DNA from: an uncultured Oscillospiraceae bacterium
GTDB lineage: Bacteria > Bacillota > Clostridia > Oscillospirales > Oscillospiraceae
Assembly: GCA_944385705.1 (NCBI GenBank)
Contig: CALWYF010000007.1
Location: forward strand, 1 to 55,184
Direction of reading: 5' to 3'
Length of the DNA stretch: 55,184 bases
This document shows positions 18,029 to 24,617 of the stretch, piece by piece. Positions within the stretch are counted from its first letter, which is position 1, and every line of letters starts with the position of its first letter. Under the pieces are notes generated by a model. The model was not told the origin of the DNA. It was given only the letters and a program-made list of their open reading frames with translations, and ran no database searches. A program made the position numbers and the translations under genes.

Positions 18029-18448
18029 TTAATGGCATAGTCTGTCCGCAAGATCTGCGGCCAGCTGCCGGCGCTGCTCTTCCAGAGCCTTGCTTCCGGC
18101 CCGGCGCAGCTCCTGCGCCTCTTTTTCAGCCTGCTGCATCTTCTCCTCAGCCTGGATCTCCGCCTGCTTTGCAGTGGCTTCCGCCTCCTGCTGAGCCTGG
18201 GCTTTGGCCTGGGCCAGGATAGTCTCAGCCTGTTTCAGGCTGTCGGTTCTGCGGCCGTCCAGCTCTTTTTGGGTCTGAGCCAGTTTCTCTTTTGCCAGAC
18301 GTTCCTGCTCGTGGCAGTCGTCCATGCGCTTTTGTCTCTGTTCTCTGAAGCTGATTACCGGTTTGTACAGCAGCTTATTGAGCAGAAACATAAGTATAAA
18401 GAAGCTCAGGACAGTGAGCAGCAGCTCAGAAATGTTGATGGTCAGCAT
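18029..18448 (-). CDS. atpF: ATP synthase b subunit
   Basis: A 139-residue protein: a membrane helix at about 5-25 ('LLLTVLSFFILMFLLNKLLY') then a Lys/Glu/Gln/Ala-rich helix typical of the peripheral stalk. GGAAGGAG lies about seven bases before the ATG at 18448. It is somewhat short for a b subunit. With the b-like part of the next gene there are two b-type stalk helices, as in complexes with b and b'. Confidence 0.9.
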   Translation of the reverse strand: MLTINISELLLTVLSFFILMFLLNKLLYKPVISFREQRQKRMDDCHEQERLAKEKLAQTQKELDGRRTDSLKQAETILAQAKAQAQQEAEATAKQAEIQAEEKMQQAEKEAQELRRAGSKALEEQRRQLAADLADRLCH

Positions 18449-18479
18449 GTCCGCTTCTCCTTCCGATAAAAAACGACCT

Positions 18480-18707
18480 TCAGATCTTGGCAATAAGCAT
18501 GAAAGCTATGAGCAGACCGTAAATGGTCAGAGCTTCCATAAGGCCCAGGGAGAGTATCAGAGTGGAGCGGATGTCCTTGCTTGCCTCGGGCTGACGGGCT
18601 ATAGCCTCCATAGCCTTAGAGGCGGCGATGCCCTGGCCGATGCCGGGGCCCAGAGTACTCAGAGCGATAGCTATTGCTGTAGCGATTGCAATAAGACCAG
18701 TTTCCAT
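18480..18707 (-). CDS. atpE: ATP synthase c subunit (proteolipid)
   Basis: A 75-residue hairpin of two membrane helices. Helix 1 has GPGIGQG, the loop is ARQPEAS, and helix 2 has the ion-binding glutamate in '[13 protein letters not shown]'. In Na+-binding rings the residues after this Glu are usually Ser-Thr; here they are Ala-Leu, the pattern of chloroplast and cyanobacterial proton rings, so proton coupling is more likely. GGAGG lies eight bases before the ATG at 18707. The length is normal. Confidence 0.95.
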   Translation of the reverse strand: METGLIAIATAIAIALSTLGPGIGQGIAASKAMEAIARQPEASKDIRSTLILSLGLMEALTIYGLLIAFMLIAKI

Positions 18708-18763
18708 TTGTGTATCCTCCAATTAAGTAGTTGTGGTGTTTTCTCTGAATCCGGTGCGGGGTA

Positions 18764-19429
18764 TCAATCCTCCCCTGCCGCCTCCGAGATGTAAATGGAC
18801 AGCAGCATGGTAAACACCAGAGCCTGTATCAGGCAGAACAGCAGACTGAGCACCTGCATAAGCAGGGGCACGATAATGGGGAAAATGCCGTAGAGTTGTT
18901 CCGTGACCATTTCCTCGCCGTAGAGATTGCCGAAAAGACGCAGGGCCAGAGAGAAAGGCCTTATGAACATCTCCACCAGGGTCAGCGGCAACAATACGCT
19001 GAGGAAGGATTTCAGATAGCCCACCAATCCCTGTTCCTTAAATCCCACGGTGTGGATGGTAAAGAAGCCGATTATGGCCAGAGCTGCCGTGACGGACAGG
19101 CTTGCCGTAGGCACGGAGAAGCCTTTGAGATGTCCTGCGCCGGGGAGAAGACCGGAATAGTTGCATACGATAATAAATATAAAGAAGGTAGCCATCAGCG
19201 GGAAATACTTTTTGGCCAGCTTCTTTCCCATCACTCCCTCGAAATATGACTGGAGCTTGCTCACGCTCATCTCAGCCAGATTCTGCAGTACTCCGGGCAC
19301 GTCCTTCATGTTTCTGGTAGCCAGCCATGACAGCAGCGCCAGCAGCGCTATTATCACCCACATGGTAGCCAGCACCCCGGTTATCTCAACCGGGCCGATG
19401 GAAAACAAAATATCTGATGAATGTTCCAC
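18764..19429 (-). CDS. atpB: ATP synthase a subunit
   Basis: A 221-residue membrane protein with five or six helices. The essential stator arginine lies in 'FSLALRLFGNLYGEEM'. It forms the two ion half-channels against the c-ring. GTG start with GGAGGTG seven bases upstream. It is the first gene of the operon; no atpI-like gene precedes it. The order is a, c, b, b'-delta-alpha, gamma, beta, epsilon. Confidence 0.95.
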   Translation of the reverse strand: MEHSSDILFSIGPVEITGVLATMWVIIALLALLSWLATRNMKDVPGVLQNLAEMSVSKLQSYFEGVMGKKLAKKYFPLMATFFIFIIVCNYSGLLPGAGHLKGFSVPTASLSVTAALAIIGFFTIHTVGFKEQGLVGYLKSFLSVLLPLTLVEMFIRPFSLALRLFGNLYGEEMVTEQLYGIFPIIVPLLMQVLSLLFCLIQALVFTMLLSIYISEAAGED

Positions 19430-19493
19430 CGTTTCACCTCCAATGCCAGACCTAGATAACTAGATAAAATTTGAGCATTCCTTCCGTCGAACT

Positions 19494-19502
19494 AATATAA
19501 CA
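19494..19502 (-). promoter_or_regulatory. Candidate ATP synthase operon promoter (extended -10)
   Basis: TGtTATATT on the minus strand, about 65 bases upstream of the a-subunit GTG. There is no convincing -35, which an extended -10 can replace. Confidence 0.45.
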
Positions 19503-19720
19503 CCACTTTCCGAAAAAAGAAAGTCCTATTTTAAATAAATTGAGATTTTTTTGACAAGCTCTTAGCGCTTTGTCTTTTTAAGTACTCTTTTTCTTCTTTC
19601 TTTTCTGCAATGCCGGTGTCGAAAAGCCTGGGAATGGCAGACTCTACTCTCCGTAGAGTTCCACTCTACGCTCTCCAAGCTACGGCACGGTTTCAATAGA
19701 GACTGCTGCGCTTTAATAGT
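19503..19720. other. Divergent intergenic region with alternating hairpin arms
   Basis: Gene-free stretch between the ATP synthase operon and degV. ACTCTAC (19641-19647), GTAGAGT (19653-19659) and ACTCTAC (19663-19669) let the middle arm pair with either neighbour; CCGTAG (19651-19656) also matches CTACGG (19680-19685). No open frame with a ribosome-binding site is seen. Confidence 0.5.
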
Positions 19721-19749
19721 TTGCTTTTTCCACAGGGCTGATTTAGTAT
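19721..19749 (+). promoter_or_regulatory. Candidate degV promoter
   Basis: TTGCTT (19721-19726), a 17-base spacer, TAGTAT (19744-19749), 56 bases upstream of the ATG. Each box matches four of six consensus bases, so the call is tentative. Confidence 0.4.
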
Positions 19750-19805
19750 AGCAGATAGTTGGAAAAAGGTTTTCCCCCATTTCCAGGCAAAGGAGAGTTC
19801 AAAAA

Positions 19806-20666
19806 ATGATAAAGCTTTTTACAGATACATCGGCCAACCTTCCCATCCAGCTGATACACAAGTACGGCATTCAGGTTGTGTCCTTTGAGTACACCGTGAA
19901 CGGCGTCTCTGCCGACTATTCCGCAGAGATGGACTTTGACGGTGTGGCTTTTTACAATGCCATGCGCTCCGGAGCGGACGTAAAGACAGGGCTTATCAAT
20001 ATGGCCAAGTTCAACGAGGCCTTTGAGCCTGAGCTTCGCGCCGGCAACGACGTTATATACGTGGGCATGTCCGGCGGTATCAGCGGCACTGCCGCCATAG
20101 CGGCGGTGGCAGCGGCGGAAATGGGGCAGAAGTATCCTAATCGTCGCATTCTCAGCTTTGACACCTATGCTGCCTCTCTGGGAGAGGGGCTTATGGTCAT
20201 TAACGCCGCCGAGATGATAGCGCGGGGCGAGAGCTTTGACGCCGTCAGCGATATGCTCTACAGCATGCGGCCCAACATGTGCCAGTATTTTACCGTGGAC
20301 GATCTGAAGTATCTCCGCAAGGGCGGGCGCATCAGCGGGACCGCCGCCGTCATAGGCAGTGTCCTGAATATAAAGCCCATACTTCAGGGGGACGACACAG
20401 GCCATATCATTCTCTGCGGCAAGATTCGTGGGCGGAAAAACGCTCTGAACAATCTGGCCCAGCGCTATGGACAGCTCTGCGCCGACAAGAGCGGCCTTAT
20501 CGGCATAGCCCACGCCGACGACGAAGAGGGTACAAACTACCTGATCTCCAAACTGAAGGAGAACGGCTTTACCGGCCAGTGCCTCACCGTATGCTATGAG
20601 CCGGTCACCGGCTCCCACGTGGGCCCCGGCACAATTGCTCTTTTCTTCCCCGGCATACACAAGTGA
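19806..20666 (+). CDS. DegV family fatty-acid-binding protein
   Basis: A 286-residue protein with DegV hallmarks: 'KLFTDTSANLPIQLIHKYGI', 'YVGMSGGISGTAAIAAVAAA' and 'DDLKYLRKGGRISGTAAVIG'. In Firmicutes these cytoplasmic proteins bind a fatty acid and, as FakB, deliver it to the kinase FakA for acyl-phosphate formation. No fakA gene is nearby, so the partner must be elsewhere. AAGGAGAG lies nine bases before the ATG. It stands alone and is followed by a strong terminator. Confidence 0.9.
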   Translation: MIKLFTDTSANLPIQLIHKYGIQVVSFEYTVNGVSADYSAEMDFDGVAFYNAMRSGADVKTGLINMAKFNEAFEPELRAGNDVIYVGMSGGISGTAAIAAVAAAEMGQKYPNRRILSFDTYAASLGEGLMVINAAEMIARGESFDAVSDMLYSMRPNMCQYFTVDDLKYLRKGGRISGTAAVIGSVLNIKPILQGDDTGHIILCGKIRGRKNALNNLAQRYGQLCADKSGLIGIAHADDEEGTNYLISKLKENGFTGQCLTVCYEPVTGSHVGPGTIALFFPGIHK

Positions 20667-20697
20667 AGTTTGTATGCAGCCTGAATGTGCATAATTC

Positions 20698-20730
20698 AGC
20701 CGTCCGCCCGAAATTTTCGGGCGGACGGCT
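20698..20730 (+). terminator. degV terminator, identical to a second copy at 20927
   Basis: A 16-base-pair palindromic stem (agccgtccgcccgaaa and its complement) 31 bases after the degV stop. The same 33-base sequence recurs at 20930-20962. Confidence 0.75.
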
Positions 20731-20733
20731 TGG

Positions 20734-20914
20734 CTTGTCAAAGAAGGCATAGCCTTCATTGACAAAAAAGATTGCACTGCGCTTCATGCCTCGGTTGTAC
20801 GCCAAAGGCGTACAATTCGACACTCCGCTCCGTGAGAAGTGTTTTCTGCGACGTACACGCCGCCGCAGAAAACGATTGAATTTATTTTTTGCTGCGGCAA
20901 AAAACTCTGCGAGG
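20734..20914 (+). repeat. Structured dispersed repeat, copy A
   Basis: About 180 bases that match the reverse complement of 41691-41886 at roughly 90 % by eye. It has four hairpins: 20737-20748 with 20752-20763; ttgtacgcc with ggcgtacaa (20795-20815); gttttctgc with gcagaaaac (about 20840-20874); and ttttttgc with gcaaaaaa (about 20885-20905). No convincing gene lies inside; short frames read through it on both strands and match those of copy B only because the DNA is repeated. It stands between two convergent genes. Confidence 0.8.
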
Positions 20915-20926
20915 ACTCTTAGCAGT

Positions 20927-20965
20927 CTCAGCCGTCCGCCCGAAATTTTCGGGCGGACGGCTGAG
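20927..20965 (-). terminator. hpf terminator, same sequence as the degV terminator
   Basis: A 19-base-pair palindromic stem (20927-20945 with 20947-20965), 36 bases after the hpf stop on the minus strand. Its core repeats the hairpin at 20698-20730, so copy A of the repeat is bracketed by two identical palindromes. Confidence 0.7.
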
Positions 20966-21001
20966 TTTAGTGTTCAGAATATTTTATATGCTTCCGGCAG
21001 C

Positions 21002-21547
21002 TCAGTCGTCGGCGCCGTCATCACAGATAAGACCGTAGCCGCCCTGATGACGCTTATAGACAACGGAGATAGCGTCGTCGGAATCCATGTTTTTGAATAC
21101 GAAGAACTCATGCCCCAGCAGGTTCATCTGGAGTATGGCCTCTTCAGGAGACATGGGCTTTATGGAGAAGCGCTTGCTGCGGACTATCTTGAACTCTTCC
21201 TCTGCCTCATCGGCAGGCGCATATACAGGTATGGCCTCACGCTCCAGTGCTCCCTCTCTCAGTCTCTTGCTGAGACGGGTTTTGTTCCTGCGGATCTGGC
21301 GCTCGATGGCTGCCACACCGGAGTCCACAGAAGCGTACATGTCGTTTGTAAGTTCGCTTGCCCGGTAGAACATGCCGTTATCCCGAATGGTGATTTCCGC
21401 CAGAAACCGTCCCCTTTCAATGCTGAAGGTGACGTAGGCATCCGCCTCGTTTTTAAAGAGCTTGTCCAGCTTGCCGATTTTCTTCATAGCGTAAGCTCTC
21501 AGATCCTCGGAGGAAGCCATTCTCTTTTCGGTAAAAGTGAACTTCAT
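21002..21547 (-). CDS. hpf: Ribosome hibernation promoting factor, long form
   Basis: A 181-residue protein: an N-terminal S30AE/HPF domain ('KFTFTEKRMASSEDLRAYAM', about 1-100) and the C-terminal dimerisation domain ('RFSIKPMSPEEAILQMNLLG', 'HEFFVFKN', about 120-175). The long form joins two 70S ribosomes into 100S dimers in stationary phase or stress. I chose the ATG at 21547 because AAGGAG stands about nine bases upstream; the in-frame TTG at 21556 abuts that site. It is a single-gene unit. Confidence 0.95.
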   Translation of the reverse strand: MKFTFTEKRMASSEDLRAYAMKKIGKLDKLFKNEADAYVTFSIERGRFLAEITIRDNGMFYRASELTNDMYASVDSGVAAIERQIRRNKTRLSKRLREGALEREAIPVYAPADEAEEEFKIVRSKRFSIKPMSPEEAILQMNLLGHEFFVFKNMDSDDAISVVYKRHQGGYGLICDDGADD

Positions 21548-21606
21548 TTGTGCCAACTCCTTTCAAATATGCCTTACAAGGGACAGCTCATCCCTTTCTG
21601 TTAATT

Positions 21607-21615
21607 ATAATAGCA
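21607..21615 (-). promoter_or_regulatory. Candidate hpf promoter (extended -10)
   Basis: TGcTATTAT on the minus strand, about 60 bases before the hpf ATG, without a good -35. I found no clear sigma-B or sigma-H sequence. Confidence 0.4.
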
Positions 21616-21727
21616 CGAATTACCAGTAATTAGAAGCTCTTTTCAATATAATTCTTATAATTGTAACATATTACTAACAGGCAGGCGCTTTTTGTATAAG
21701 TATCCAGAAAGCTTCATGACACATAAA

Positions 21728-21754
21728 AAGTCCGGGGAGACCTTCCCCGGACTT
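21728..21754 (-). terminator. Terminator of the TPR/LRR gene pair
   Basis: An 11-base-pair stem (21728-21738 with 21744-21754) followed by TTTTT on the minus strand, 55 bases after the LRR gene stop. Confidence 0.8.
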
Positions 21755-21808
21755 AAACCTATTTTTAAATTTTCTGTGAGGAGCGTCTTTCATTTGAAAC
21801 GCCCTTGT

Positions 21809-23749
21809 CTAGTCCAGGATTATCTCGCAGTTGAGCAGAGCATTCTGTAAATTATCTATTTGAAGCTCGGTAAGGAGATTTCCCCCAAGGTACAAGGTCT
21901 TCAGGCTTTTCAGATTCATAAGGGGCGTCTCCGAGCTTATTTTGTTGTTGCTCAGATCCAGCACCTCCACCGCCTGGAGGGAGGCCAGAGGCGTTATATC
22001 CTCTATAAGGTTGCCTGATAGGTTGAGTTCTTTTATGGTACGGCGGCTGCTGGTAAATTCCAGGATATAGATGTTGCTGATGCTGTTGCGGGACAGGTCC
22101 ACTTTTTCCAGGGAGCTGAGCTTGGACAGCCCGGTGAGGTCGGAGATGCCGGTGCCGGATAAGTCCAGCTCGGTGGCGTTGCTGGGCACCATGTGCCCGT
22201 CCACCTCGATATTGTAGGCCAGCGCCCCTCGGCTTATGTTGCAGGTGGCCAGCTTTGATTGGAGCCTGTCCACCGCCTCGCCGCTCAGATCGGCATTTCC
22301 GTCAATGTCCAGAGTGGTGAGCAGGGTCAGCTTGCCCAGATATTCCAGATCCTCATCGGTGAGCCCCGTGTTTGCCAGGCCCAGCACCTTCAGGCTCTTG
22401 GTCTTTCTCAGGCCCGAAAAATCCCCAATGGGATTGTCGTTGAGATACAGCTCCTCTATCCCGTTCATCATGCTCACAGGGGATGTGCCGGTTATGCTGT
22501 TGCCGGAGGCGTCTATATATTTCAGTTTGTCCATGCCCATCAGAGGCCGCAGATCCGTCAGCTGGTTGTCGGACACGTCTATCCACTCCAGCTTGGGCAG
22601 GTTCATCAGCGGGCTGAGATCGCTTATCTCATTTCCGCTGAGATCCAGCTTTGTAAGCTCCTTGCAGTTGGCAATGGCGGAGATATCCCGCAGCCCCATT
22701 CCGCTGAGATCCAGCTCCGTCACGTCGGACTTGAAAGTAACTCCCCCAAAGCTGATGTCCTGTTCTTCGTCCGGGTCGGCGTCGCTGTGTATGGCACAGT
22801 TAGGCAGGGACTTAGACAGGGCCTCCAGTTGGGCCTGGCTGATATTGATTCCCTTGATGCTGAGGCTGGTGAGATTGGGCAGGACGCAGAGAGGGCTGAA
22901 ATCCTCGATGGGATTGTTGTCCAGATACAGGGTCCGCAGCCCCACCAGAGAAGCCAGGGGCATCAGGTCGCTTATATTATTGTCACTGAGGTTGAGACTA
23001 ACCAGTCCCCCCATGTCCGACAAGGCGGAGAGATTGCTGATGGAGTTTCCCGCCAGGGACAAAGTCTCCAGGGCATAGAGCTGGCTGAGCTCAGTGAACA
23101 CAGAGTCGGTGAGCTCCATATCGTCCAGCACCAGACTGGTAGTGGTTACGGAGAGTCTTCTCCCGGCCACCGTTACCTTTTCCGACTCCGCCTCCATCTG
23201 GCGGCGGCTCTCTATGGAAGAGATGCGGGTGGTTACAGCCGGGTCCAGAGTGTTCATGCTTCTGAGTACTTCCAGAGCCTTGGTATAATTTCCCTGGCTC
23301 TCGTAGCAGTCCACCATCATCAGGAGGCTTTCCTCTGTTGGGTCTATGTCCGCAGCCTTTCTTAGAGCTGCCAGGGCGCTGTCGTAATCGCTGACGGAGT
23401 AGCTCTGCTGAGCCAGATTCATATATTCTCCGTAGGAGCGCTTGTCCGACACTCCCCTCAGCACCATGGCTACTACCAGTATCAGCAGTGCGGTCACTGC
23501 CGTAGCTATCATGTAGATGATGCGGCTGCGGCGGCCCCTGTCATATAATCTCCGCAGCTGGTCTCTGGCGGCGGCTCTCTCCTGAGCCATCAGTTTTCTC
23601 CGCTCCCTGGCGGCATGGCGTTCCAGAGCGTTTTGTCTCCGCCGCTCTCTGTTTATATCCTGCTTATTTGTCGCCCGGTGACGGCCCGTGTCGGTTCTGC
23701 TCCGTCTCCCAGCTTCATGCAGGCGCCGGTTTCCGTCTTCCCGTTTCAT
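21809..23749 (-). CDS. Membrane-anchored TPR and leucine-rich-repeat protein
   Basis: A 646-residue protein. Residues 1-75 are strongly basic and stay inside the cell. About 77-99 is a single membrane helix ('IIYMIATAVTALLILVVAMV'). About 105-175 looks like one or two TPR units ('SVSDYDSALAALRKAADIDP'). From about 200 to the end are about 15 leucine-rich repeats of the internalin or SDS22 type (motifs such as LxxLxxLxLSxNxISDLxPL). This part would face outside and bind a protein or glycan partner; none is known. It has no sortase motif. It overlaps the preceding membrane gene by four bases (ATGA), so the two are co-translated. Confidence 0.85.
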   Translation of the reverse strand: MKREDGNRRLHEAGRRSRTDTGRHRATNKQDINRERRRQNALERHAARERRKLMAQERAAARDQLRRLYDRGRRSRIIYMIATAVTALLILVVAMVLRGVSDKRSYGEYMNLAQQSYSVSDYDSALAALRKAADIDPTEESLLMMVDCYESQGNYTKALEVLRSMNTLDPAVTTRISSIESRRQMEAESEKVTVAGRRLSVTTTSLVLDDMELTDSVFTELSQLYALETLSLAGNSISNLSALSDMGGLVSLNLSDNNISDLMPLASLVGLRTLYLDNNPIEDFSPLCVLPNLTSLSIKGINISQAQLEALSKSLPNCAIHSDADPDEEQDISFGGVTFKSDVTELDLSGMGLRDISAIANCKELTKLDLSGNEISDLSPLMNLPKLEWIDVSDNQLTDLRPLMGMDKLKYIDASGNSITGTSPVSMMNGIEELYLNDNPIGDFSGLRKTKSLKVLGLANTGLTDEDLEYLGKLTLLTTLDIDGNADLSGEAVDRLQSKLATCNISRGALAYNIEVDGHMVPSNATELDLSGTGISDLTGLSKLSSLEKVDLSRNSISNIYILEFTSSRRTIKELNLSGNLIEDITPLASLQAVEVLDLSNNKISSETPLMNLKSLKTLYLGGNLLTELQIDNLQNALLNCEIILD

Positions 23750-24438
23750 TTACTCTCACCCAGAGGGATCTCTTCCCGGAGAGTCTGAGGCGTTTCTTTC
23801 TCCTCAGGGGCAGAGGCAGCTTCTTCTGCGTTTTTTCCTGTCTCCCCGGTCTCTCCGGCCTTGCTTTCCCGTTTTTTCAGTCCCATGCCCACGCAGAACA
23901 GGGACACCATCACGCACAGCACAGACAGCTCCTGAAGTCCCTCGCTGAGGGTCATAGGGTTAACGGCATCTCTCAGCCTGGCCAGGTCCTCCACAAAGAT
24001 GTGATAGAGGAAGGGAAGGCCGAAAAGGGGCGGCAGCAGCCACTTAGTGCGTATAAGTCCCAGCACGGTGCCGGAGTAGATAATCGCCACAGCCAGATAG
24101 AGTATGATGCACAGCAGGGTATGGAGGCTGCTTTCAAAGCCGAAGGATTTGATTATAAAGAAGGCCACTCCCATGAGCACCGGGACTATTGTCAGGAAGA
24201 ACCCTCTTCTTCCAAAGAGAAACACAAACAGAGCAAAAAGCAGGTTACAGCAAAGGGGCAGCAAAATCTGAGTGTTGCGGAAAAACTCATCGTCCCAGAG
24301 TCCCCATACGCCGAAGAGTCTGAATATGGCAGACAGCAGCATGAATATTATGCAGATCTGGGCCCAGGCGCCGCTGCGTTCCAGATAGAATCTGGCCCTG
24401 GGTTTTTTATCCTTAAGTTTCCGAGCGGTCTCCGCCAT
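23746..24438 (-). CDS. Polytopic membrane protein of unknown function
   Basis: A 230-residue protein from the ATG at 24438 (AGGGGTGA upstream). It has a basic N-terminus, six hydrophobic segments (for example 'ICIIFMLLSAIFRLFGVWGL', 'LLCIILYLAVAIIYSGTVLG') and an acidic, Glu/Ala/Thr-rich C-terminal tail of about 45 residues. I do not recognise the family. Its coupling to the LRR protein gene (four-base overlap) suggests that the two products act together in the membrane. Confidence 0.7.
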   Translation of the reverse strand: MAETARKLKDKKPRARFYLERSGAWAQICIIFMLLSAIFRLFGVWGLWDDEFFRNTQILLPLCCNLLFALFVFLFGRRGFFLTIVPVLMGVAFFIIKSFGFESSLHTLLCIILYLAVAIIYSGTVLGLIRTKWLLPPLFGLPFLYHIFVEDLARLRDAVNPMTLSEGLQELSVLCVMVSLFCVGMGLKKRESKAGETGETGKNAEEAASAPEEKETPQTLREEIPLGESK

Positions 24439-24485
24439 TTTATAGTCACCCCTGGTTGGAGGCAAAAAAGCCTTTAATTTTATTT

Positions 24486-24514
24486 ATTATACCATATACT
24501 GCGCTCTTAATCAA
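24486..24514 (-). promoter_or_regulatory. Promoter of the membrane protein / LRR pair
   Basis: Minus-strand TTGATT (24509-24514), a 17-base spacer, and a perfect TATAAT (24486-24491), about 50 bases before the ATG. Confidence 0.7.
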
Positions 24515-24545
24515 GTCAAGGTCCTATATAGGTGAAATGGCAAAA

Positions 24546-24577
24546 CCAGCCGGGAGAACAGATGTTCTCCCGGCTGG
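24546..24577 (-). terminator. Terminator of the LysM protein gene
   Basis: A 13- to 15-base-pair stem (24546-24560 with 24563-24577) followed by TTTTG on the minus strand, 40 bases after the stop. Confidence 0.8.
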
Positions 24578-24617
24578 CTGATACGGGTTTAGTTCAGTTT
24601 GTTTATGTCTGAGAGGC

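Noticed and set aside
20605..20823. Short frame starting MSNCTPLAYNRGMKRSA, also present in the second repeat copy
   Set aside because: The similarity comes from the DNA repeat itself; the frame runs through hairpins, has different ends in the two copies and no ribosome-binding site.
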